DNA from: an uncultured Bacteroidia bacterium
GTDB lineage: Bacteria; Bacteroidota; Bacteroidia; Bacteroidales; Prolixibacteraceae
Reading direction: 5' to 3'
DNA: 12,217 nt
NCBI GenBank assembly: GCA_903859795.1
Contig: CAIOOC010000784.1
Span: forward strand, 1-12,217
The translations under genes were made by a program, and so were the position numbers. Positions within the stretch are counted from its first letter, which is position 1. The number at the start of each line of letters is the position of its first letter. The notes beneath the pieces are model-generated. The model worked only from the letters and a program-made list of their open reading frames with translations, had not been told where the DNA came from and did no database searches. Below are positions 6,929 through 12,217 of this stretch, in pieces.

Positions 6929-7192
6929 ATGAAAAAGGGAATACATCCGGAAAGTTATCGGCTGGTAGCATTTAAAGATATGTCAAACGAGCATACCTTT
7001 ATTACCAGGTCATCAGCTGCATCAAGAGAGAGTATTGAAATTGATGGCGTTGAGTATCCGCTAATCAAGGTGGAAATTTCCAATACTTCGCATCCATTCT
7101 ATACTGGTAAAATGAAACTCGTTGATACAGCGGGACGTGTAGATAAGTTCCTGACACGTTATTCAAAACATATGGATAAGCGTAAAGCATAA
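6929..7192 (+). CDS. rpmE2: 50S ribosomal protein L31, type B
   Basis: This 87-residue basic protein begins MKKGIHPESYRLVAFKDMSN and contains the L31 core HPFYTGKMKLVDTAGRVDKFLTRY (24 residues, about positions 54-77). It has no cysteine and therefore lacks the zinc-ribbon CxxC pair of type A L31. Type B L31 proteins of about 80-90 residues are the usual form in Bacteroidetes and do not bind zinc. It binds the large ribosomal subunit near the central protuberance and bridges to the small subunit. The gene stands alone with its own promoter (6841-6871) and a strong terminator (7208-7243). No Zur-type operator was recognised in the leader. Confidence 0.96.
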   Translation: MKKGIHPESYRLVAFKDMSNEHTFITRSSAASRESIEIDGVEYPLIKVEISNTSHPFYTGKMKLVDTAGRVDKFLTRYSKHMDKRKA

Positions 7193-7207
7193 ACATAAAA
7201 TATTGTG

Positions 7208-7243
7208 AAAAAAACCCGTATTTAAACAGTACGGGTTTTTTTT
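7208..7243. terminator. Intrinsic terminator after rpmE2
   Basis: AACCCGTA (7213-7220) and TACGGGTT (7230-7237) form an 8-bp G-C-containing stem with a 9-base loop, preceded by an A-run (7208-7214) and followed by eight T residues (7236-7243). It is a textbook rho-independent terminator 15 bases after the rpmE2 stop. The A-run also makes it workable in reverse. Confidence 0.9.
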
Positions 7244-7298
7244 GTATTATTTTTACGTATTGTTTACCAAAATCGTCAAGATTTATTTATAATCGGAG

Positions 7299-7330
7299 TT
7301 TGGCATACGAATTGACACAATATACGTTCT
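7299..7330 (+). promoter_or_regulatory. Possible promoter of lon
   Basis: TTTG at 7299-7302 is followed after 20 bp by TACGTTCT (7323-7330), which matches TAnnTT but not the final TG. A start near 7336 would give a leader of about 43 bases to the ATG at 7379. The -7 box is imperfect, so this is tentative. Confidence 0.3.
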
Positions 7331-7378
7331 CTCCTTTAAAGGGGTATGCGGACAAATTGTCATTTCTTTAAATTGAAC

Positions 7379-9838
7379 ATGGAAAACAAAAAAAATAAAG
7401 GATCAAAAAGCAACTTCCTATTCTCCAGGGAAATAGAAGATCAGGGAGATTTTATTCCGATTATGGTCGATGGTGACGACGCAGATTTCAACGCAGTTGA
7501 GGTCCCAGCTGTCCTGCCAATCCTGCCACTACGCAATACGGTCCTTTTCCCGGGAGTTGTTATGCCTATTACCGTAGGCAGGCATAAATCGCTTTTACTT
7601 ATTCGGGAAGCTTATGCCGGGAATAAACTCATTGGCACTATCGCCCAAAAAGACGGTCAGATTGAAGACCCTGATGTAGAAGATCTTTATCAGGTCGGGA
7701 CAATGGCCGAGATCCTTAAAATCTTGGAAATGCCCGATGGCTCTACTTCAGTGATCATACAAGGGAAGAGACGTATCCGGATTGGCGCGATCAATTCGTC
7801 GTTACCTTATATGTCTGCTTCAATTATAGTCCTGAACGATATACTTCCAAAAACCAAGCTAAATGAGTTTGAAGCTTTGGTTGATTCGTTAAAAGACCTG
7901 GCACTGAAAATCGTTAAGTCCTCAGGAAATATTCCCCCTGAGGCCCAGTTCGCAGTTAAAAACATTGAAAACGATACCTTCCTGATAAATTTCATCTGTA
8001 ACAATACAGAACTTGGAGCAGCTGAAAAACAGGAATTACTTGAAATAGACGACCTTAGAGAGCGAAGTACAATTTTGCTTACCTTTCTGGTTCGCGAGGC
8101 TCAGATGATAGACCTCAAAAAAGATATTCAGAAGAAAGTGAAGGTGGATATGGACCAGCAACAACGCGAATATCTTCTTCATCAACAAATTAAAACCATC
8201 CAGGACGAGCTTGGAGGCAATCCGTCTGAACAGGAAATCGCAGATCTGCGCAAACGAAGTCTTGATAAGAAATGGAACGCCTCTATAAAAGCAGTTTTCG
8301 AAAAGGAACTTTCAAAACTTATCCGGATGAACCCGGCAGCTGGTGAATATTCGGTTCAGTCGGGATACCTCGAAACATTCCTCGATCTTCCTTGGAACAT
8401 TTATTCTGAGGATAATTTTGATATGAAACGCGCCCAAAAAATCCTGGATGAGGATCATTATGGTCTCGAACGAGTAAAAGACAGGATCCTGGAACACCTT
8501 GCAGTTTTAAAGCTGAAAGGGGATATGAAATCACCGATCCTCTGTCTTTACGGCCCTCCGGGAGTGGGGAAAACCTCATTGGGAAAGTCCGTTGCAAGAG
8601 CATTGGAACGTAAATTTGTCAGGATGTCCCTTGGTGGCCTACATGATGAATCGGAAATCCGCGGGCACCGTAAAACCTATATCGGAGCGATGCCTGGAAG
8701 AATCATTCAAAATCTGAAGAAGGCAGGTACATCAAACCCCGTCTTTATCCTCGATGAGATTGACAAGGTATCAAGTGATTTCCATGGAGATCCTGCTTCT
8801 GCACTACTCGAAGTTCTTGACCCTGAACAAAATGCAGAATTTCACGACAATTATATCGACCAGGATTTCGATCTTTCAAGAGTCATGTTTATTGCAACCG
8901 CCAACTCACTAAATACGATTCATCCGGCACTTCGTGACAGATTGGAATTAATTGATGTGAGCGGTTACCTGCTTGAAGAGAAAATCGAAATAGCCCAGCG
9001 CCATCTTGTCACCCGTCAGCTTGAAAACCACGGATTAACAAAAAACGACCTTAAATTTACCAAAGAAGCGCTTACAAAATTGGTCGAAGATTACACACGC
9101 GAATCCGGAGTCCGTGAAATGGATAAACAAATTGCCAAAGTTATAAGGAGAGTAGCACGAAAAATCGCGTTCCTGGAAGAATACAATAAAAAAATTGGAA
9201 TCGGGGAAATCCGTGAATACCTTGGAGCGCCCAAATTTTCTAAAGAGAGCTACGAAGGCAATGAGTATGCCGGTGTGGTAACTGGGTTAGCATGGACCTC
9301 TGTAGGTGGCGAGATCCTTTATGTCGAGACCAGCCTGAGTCAGGGGAAAAGCAAATTCACAATTACAGGAAATCTCGGTGAGGTGATGAAGGAATCTGCA
9401 GCAATTGCTTTAGAATATTTGAGATCTCACAGCACACAACTCGGATTAAAACCGGAAGTCTTCGATAAATGGGACGTTCACATGCATATTCCTGAAGGAG
9501 CTATTCCAAAAGACGGGCCGTCAGCCGGTATAACAATGGCTACCGCACTCGCTTCTGCATTCACGCAACGCAAGGTAAAAAAAGGATTGGCAATGACAGG
9601 AGAAATAACGCTTCGGGGCAGGGTAATGCCGGTTGGAGGTATCAAGGAAAAAATCCTTGCAGCAAAACGTGCCGGTATCAGAGAGATTATCCTCTCAAAA
9701 GAAAATAAAAAAGATATTGAAGAGATCAAAGGAATTTATATCAAGGGGCTGACTTTCCATTACGTGGAAAACGTGGATGAAGTTTTTGAAATAGCCTTGT
9801 TAAAGGAAAAGATCAAAAATCCGCTGGCAATTTCTTAA
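7379..9838 (+). CDS. lon: ATP-dependent serine protease Lon (endopeptidase La)
   Basis: This cytoplasmic AAA+ protease of 819 residues, a usual length for LonA, degrades misfolded and short-lived regulatory proteins as a hexamer. Domains in order: an N-terminal substrate-binding domain (about 45-240, starting LPILPLRNTVLFPGVVMPI), then a helical region with YLLHQQIKTIQDELG. The AAA+ module has Walker A GPPGVGKT (392-399) and Walker B VFILDEIDKV (455-464). The C-terminal protease domain has catalytic Ser715 in PKDGPSAG and Lys758 in GGIKEK, 43 residues apart as in E. coli (Ser679/Lys722). No key residue is missing. An in-frame ATG at 7346 would add 11 residues, but 7379 suits the family better and MENKKNKGSK is a typical variable hydrophilic start. 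It is flanked by terminators, so it is a single-gene unit. Confidence 0.97.
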   Translation: MENKKNKGSKSNFLFSREIEDQGDFIPIMVDGDDADFNAVEVPAVLPILPLRNTVLFPGVVMPITVGRHKSLLLIREAYAGNKLIGTIAQKDGQIEDPDVEDLYQVGTMAEILKILEMPDGSTSVIIQGKRRIRIGAINSSLPYMSASIIVLNDILPKTKLNEFEALVDSLKDLALKIVKSSGNIPPEAQFAVKNIENDTFLINFICNNTELGAAEKQELLEIDDLRERSTILLTFLVREAQMIDLKKDIQKKVKVDMDQQQREYLLHQQIKTIQDELGGNPSEQEIADLRKRSLDKKWNASIKAVFEKELSKLIRMNPAAGEYSVQSGYLETFLDLPWNIYSEDNFDMKRAQKILDEDHYGLERVKDRILEHLAVLKLKGDMKSPILCLYGPPGVGKTSLGKSVARALERKFVRMSLGGLHDESEIRGHRKTYIGAMPGRIIQNLKKAGTSNPVFILDEIDKVSSDFHGDPASALLEVLDPEQNAEFHDNYIDQDFDLSRVMFIATANSLNTIHPALRDRLELIDVSGYLLEEKIEIAQRHLVTRQLENHGLTKNDLKFTKEALTKLVEDYTRESGVREMDKQIAKVIRRVARKIAFLEEYNKKIGIGEIREYLGAPKFSKESYEGNEYAGVVTGLAWTSVGGEILYVETSLSQGKSKFTITGNLGEVMKESAAIALEYLRSHSTQLGLKPEVFDKWDVHMHIPEGAIPKDGPSAGITMATALASAFTQRKVKKGLAMTGEITLRGRVMPVGGIKEKILAAKRAGIREIILSKENKKDIEEIKGIYIKGLTFHYVENVDEVFEIALLKEKIKNPLAIS

Positions 9839-9862
9839 CATCTTAACAATGATAGAAAATAT

Positions 9863-9899
9863 AAAGAGCCGTTGCATCCATTGCAGCGGCTTTTCTTTT
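9863..9899. terminator. Intrinsic terminator between lon and the convergent methyltransferase remnant
   Basis: AGCCGTTGCA (9867-9876) pairs with TGCAGCGGCT (9882-9891) with one G-T wobble around a 5-base loop, and a T-rich run (9891-9899) follows on the plus strand. The reverse strand also continues into a T-rich stretch. It ends lon transcripts and probably also the opposing ispF operon. Confidence 0.85.
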
Positions 9900-9914
9900 C
9901 CGGTGCCGTTACGT

Positions 9915-10259
9915 TTAGTACCGGTAATAAATAGTATTTTTATCGTCCCGATGCATCGGGAGTAATTGGCTACTAGCCACTTGCAGGTTTCGCATATCGC
10001 ATTGAATAAACCGCTCCGATTTTACCTCCCTACGGGCAATATCCAGCATCTCATTAAATAGGTCCAATCCCAGATAATCATATCCCTGTTCCAGAAATCT
10101 GCGGGCAAGCATTCCTGTTCCACATCCAATCTCTAAAATCTTGTTAAATCTATTTCGCTTTAAAATTGAATCGTAAAAATCAAATTCCTTATCATAGTCA
10201 AAGATATGTTGGTACATCTCATGATATATCTCAGCCATCGTTGAGTATAATTGTGTCAT
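9915..10259 (-). pseudogene. Truncated SAM-dependent methyltransferase (class I), C-terminal half missing
   Basis: The 114-residue frame begins MTQLYSTMAEIYHEMYQHIF, typical of small Bacteroidetes class I methyltransferases of roughly 240 residues. It carries motif I LEIGCGTG (42-49), an acidic residue after beta 2 (GLDL, Asp66) and CDM (87-89) of motif III. Family-like sequence ends around Val94. Residues 97-105 (about SQLLPMHRD) are translated from the 26-bp palindromic repeat at 9945-9970, and a short tail KNTIYYRY follows. The C-terminal half, with strands that complete the Rossmann-like fold and substrate site, is absent, and I saw no continuation in other frames before the lon terminator. 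It should not be an active enzyme by itself. It starts 12 bases after the ispF stop and is co-transcribed. Its original substrate is unknown. Confidence 0.8.
9945..9970 (-). repeat. Palindromic repeat copy 1, inside the methyltransferase remnant
   Basis: On the reverse strand this reads GCCAATTAC, the 16-bp palindrome TCCCGATGCATCGGGA (9946-9961), then C. It matches the copy at 10946-10971 in 25 of 26 bases in opposite orientation. The palindrome could form a hairpin in the transcript. Family-like methyltransferase sequence stops at its upstream edge. Confidence 0.85.
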
Positions 10260-10271
10260 TTTTTGCTGGGG

Positions 10272-10754
10272 TTAGTCAATTTTTTCAATTAAAACTACAG
10301 CCTGTGCCGAAATACCCTCCTCTCTTCCTTCAAATCCAAGCTTTTCGGTTGTAGTGGCTTTAATATTTATCGCCTCAATATCAACTTTCAGAGTCTCAGC
10401 AATTGCACCTTCCATTGAGGAGATAAAATCCATCAACCTGGGTTGCTGAGCAGAAATTGTAGCGTCAAGATTTACGAGCAGGTATCCTTTCCTTCGGACC
10501 AGCTGGTAAGTTAGGTCAAGTAAAACTTTACTGTCGATATTTTTAAATTCCGAAGAAGTATCGGGGAAATGGTATCCGATATCACGCAGTTTTGCAGCGC
10601 CAAGCAACGCATCACAAATAGCATGAAGCAAAACATCACCATCGGAATGGGCCACAAGCCCTTTATCATGCGGAATGCGTATTCCACCGAGCCAAAGAGT
10701 CTCCCCTTCGGCTAACCGATGAACATCATATCCAAGCCCTACCCTGTAACTCAT
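10272..10754 (-). CDS. ispF: 2-C-methyl-D-erythritol 2,4-cyclodiphosphate synthase
   Basis: IspF converts 4-diphosphocytidyl-2-C-methyl-D-erythritol 2-phosphate to the cyclic diphosphate MEcPP with release of CMP, the fifth step of the MEP isoprenoid pathway. At 160 residues it is full length. The metal-binding set is visible: Asp10 and His12 in GLGYDVHRL, and His44 after AHSDGDVLLHA. Other family blocks are GAAKLRDIGYHFPDT (about 52-66), LDATI (96-100) and the C-terminal IKATTTEKLGFEGR (131-144), which lines the CDP pocket. It is expected to work as a cytoplasmic trimer. It is the first gene of a short minus-strand unit with the truncated methyltransferase downstream; no other MEP gene is in the window. 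No promoter stood out upstream. Confidence 0.97.
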   Translation of the reverse strand: MSYRVGLGYDVHRLAEGETLWLGGIRIPHDKGLVAHSDGDVLLHAICDALLGAAKLRDIGYHFPDTSSEFKNIDSKVLLDLTYQLVRRKGYLLVNLDATISAQQPRLMDFISSMEGAIAETLKVDIEAINIKATTTEKLGFEGREEGISAQAVVLIEKID

Positions 10755-10945
10755 AATTTTGGATCGTTATAAATTTTTAAGAATATAATCTGGCCCCTGG
10801 TCGTTGGATTTTCAGAATCTTATAGAAAAGGGATAAATGTAAATATTAAAGTGCAAAATGAAAAATGATAAATTCCAGAAACTCATTATGACGCATGGTA
10901 TGAAAAGGCTGCTTTCTCCAATTGAAAATCTGCCAGATTCCAGAT

Positions 10946-10971
10946 GCCAATTGCTCCCGATGCATCGGGAC
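10946..10971 (+). repeat. Palindromic repeat copy 2, between ispF and porU
   Basis: Reads GCCAATTGC, then TCCCGATGCATCGGGA (10955-10970), then C on the plus strand, with one difference from copy 1 over 26 bp. It lies 38 bases past the porU stop codon on that gene's 3' side and 192 bases upstream of ispF. The rest of the gap 10755-11008 is AT-rich and holds no gene I can support. Confidence 0.85.
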
Positions 10972-11008
10972 ATTATGGGTCAAATTTACAATATCCATAC
11001 TAAACCTA

Positions 11009-12217
11009 TCATCTGACATAAATCAATTGTCCCGTTTTGACATCTGTAAATCCATCCAGGGTTGTCAGCCGGATCCGATAGTAGTACATCCCGGCGGCCA
11101 ACCGATGATTATTGAGCCCCGGGCTCCACCGGATTGGCTGAGTTGTGAATCCGGAAGAGGCCGACTCGGTACTGATTTGGTCGACAAGCACCCCTTGTTG
11201 ACTGAAAATCTCAATTCTCACTTTCATCTTCTCTCCAAAACGGTTGCACTCCACAATGAAATCGGTGTACTCATTGAAAGGATTTGGAAAATCAATCACA
11301 CTTTTAATCACAAGCTTTGCAGTAACAATAAATTTGATCTCCACCTCTGTTGAGTTATTTGCCAGATCCCATACTTTAAAGCTTAAGGAGTGAACGCCAT
11401 CATTAAGTTCCGGCAGCTGATAAACAACCTTACCGTTTTTATACGTATCGAGATCAGATTGGAAATAGCTGTTCAGCACAATCATTTTATCGATTTGATT
11501 GTCAATTGTTACAACGATATCATGACCTATTGCACTCCCTGAGGTATTTATCCCCGTACCATCCTCCAAATCTGCAAGCAATAGCGGGGCTTTTGAAACT
11601 TTATCTCCATTTTTAAAATTTTTGTTATCCAGATATATTGTCACCTGAGGTCCTGTAATATCATGAATTGCCGCTCCTGGGCTTCCGCCTAATTTAAATG
11701 ATGTAAGTGATCCGTTTGCATCAGTCGCTGCATCTTTTGAATAATTCCTTATTAACCCATCCCCTATTCGATAATCAATCTCTTTTGGAATCTCAAATGA
11801 GTAGGAAAATTCACCATGCTTTACCGAAACATTTCCCTTGAAAAGTATGGAGTTCTGTAAGCTGTAAGTAAACGGAGTCTGGCTATTATTCCCCAAAGTA
11901 CTAACATTCTGTGGCTTATCGTAAACATTCGGATAAAGGACTCCGTTATAATCCGTCAATTTCTCACCCTTACGATTTTGAATTTCTCCCCAAACAGACA
12001 CAACAGAGAGTGGTTTGATGGTATCTGTCAGTTGATCAATGCCCTTATTGTTAATTTCAAGAGTTTTAACATTATATTTCGGATAGCTTATATGTAAAGC
12101 CGGATCTCCCAACAATCCAAATTTTGAGGAATTAATTGTCCCTCCCAGCTCGCTTTTTGCCAGACGGATAATATCACCCAAACAAAGATCGTTCCCTATT
12201 TCATCCTTTTCGAATAC
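11009..12217 (-). CDS. porU: Type IX secretion system sortase PorU, C-terminal part, 5' end outside window
   Basis: PorU is the gingipain-like outer-membrane sortase that removes the C-terminal signal of T9SS substrates and attaches them to lipopolysaccharide. The frame is open to the window edge and 402 C-terminal residues are present. The catalytic Cys/His region lies outside. The visible part starts with the end of the C25 peptidase domain: GDIIRLAKSELGG, then FGLLGDPALHISYPKYNV. An Ig-like region with the family signatures DYNGVLYPNVYDKPQNV, PQVTIYLDN and GINTSGSAIGHDIVVTID follows, then LPELNDGVHSLSFKVWDL. The last ~95 residues (from FPNPFNEYTDF to AAGMYYYRIRL and the final IYVR) form a T9SS C-terminal-domain-like fold, also present in known PorU. 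The tail is intact, so the gene is not broken within the window. Confidence 0.92.
   Translation of the reverse strand, partial: VFEKDEIGNDLCLGDIIRLAKSELGGTINSSKFGLLGDPALHISYPKYNVKTLEINNKGIDQLTDTIKPLSVVSVWGEIQNRKGEKLTDYNGVLYPNVYDKPQNVSTLGNNSQTPFTYSLQNSILFKGNVSVKHGEFSYSFEIPKEIDYRIGDGLIRNYSKDAATDANGSLTSFKLGGSPGAAIHDITGPQVTIYLDNKNFKNGDKVSKAPLLLADLEDGTGINTSGSAIGHDIVVTIDNQIDKMIVLNSYFQSDLDTYKNGKVVYQLPELNDGVHSLSFKVWDLANNSTEVEIKFIVTAKLVIKSVIDFPNPFNEYTDFIVECNRFGEKMKVRIEIFSQQGVLVDQISTESASSGFTTQPIRWSPGLNNHRLAAGMYYYRIRLTTLDGFTDVKTGQLIYVR

Noticed and set aside
7312..7340. TTGACA, 17 bp, TTTAAA before lon, like an E. coli sigma-70 promoter
   Set aside because: The Bacteroidetes primary sigma factor uses TTTG/TAnnTTTG, which is seen at other genes in this window; the match is probably chance in AT-rich DNA.
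7346..7378. Upstream ATG that would extend Lon by 11 residues, with an AAAGGGG just before it
   Set aside because: The purine run is only one base from this ATG, too close for a ribosome-binding site, and the ATG at 7379 gives a typical Lon start and a reasonable leader.
10858..11016. A 52-residue plus-strand frame starting at ATG 10858
   Set aside because: It runs through the palindromic repeat, has no promoter or family-like sequence, and ends a few bases into the opposing porU gene.
10922..11353. A 143-codon plus-strand frame
   Set aside because: Most of it is antisense to the conserved PorU C-terminal domain, and its start region crosses the palindromic repeat; the translation looks like no known family.

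Overview
The window looks like a chromosomal segment of a Bacteroidota bacterium, probably in or near the Bacteroidales. The evidence is a type IX secretion (T9SS) sortase PorU, a very large secreted beta-repeat protein of a Bacteroidetes style, a PAS protein with a leader known from Bacteroidetes sensor kinases, a cysteine-free (type B) ribosomal protein L31, and several promoters of the Bacteroidetes primary-sigma type (TTTG / ~19 bp / TAnnTTTG) at sensible distances from genes. Shine-Dalgarno sequences are mostly absent, as is usual in this phylum.

Layout. (1) 1-3654, minus strand: the first 1218 codons of a giant cell-surface protein with a signal peptide, autotransporter-type beta-strand repeats and Ig-like segments. 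It is open without a stop from its ATG to the window edge. (2) 3655-3961: an AT-rich divergent regulatory region with CG dinucleotides phased every 10 bp and an inverted repeat. (3) 3962-4561, plus: a stand-alone PAS-domain protein that looks like a sensor kinase cut off after its first PAS domain. (4) 4588-4755, minus: tRNA-His(GUG) with its own promoter and a strong terminator. (5) 4807-6798, plus: a DNA-alkylation-repair-like HEAT protein and a GNAT-like conserved protein, each with its own promoter. (6) 6841-7243: rpmE2 (L31 type B) with promoter and terminator. (7) 7379-9838, plus: the ATP-dependent protease Lon, followed by a terminator. (8) 9915-10754, minus: ispF of isoprenoid synthesis, followed 12 bp later by a truncated SAM-dependent methyltransferase whose reading frame ends inside a palindromic repeat. 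(9) 11009-12217, minus: the C-terminal 402 residues of PorU, running off the window edge.

How the genes relate. Most of the window is housekeeping: translation (tRNA-His, L31), proteolysis (Lon), isoprenoid precursors (IspF) and perhaps DNA repair. Two genes at opposite ends may share a pathway: PorU is the T9SS sortase that cleaves C-terminal signals, and the giant surface protein is the type of protein T9SS exports, although its C-terminus lies outside the window. The least explained items are the phased regulatory region at 3760-3830 and the 26-bp palindromic repeat found twice (9945-9970 and 10946-10971), one copy of which now forms the end of the truncated methyltransferase gene. I saw no CRISPR array, transposase, phage gene or obvious new multi-gene system.
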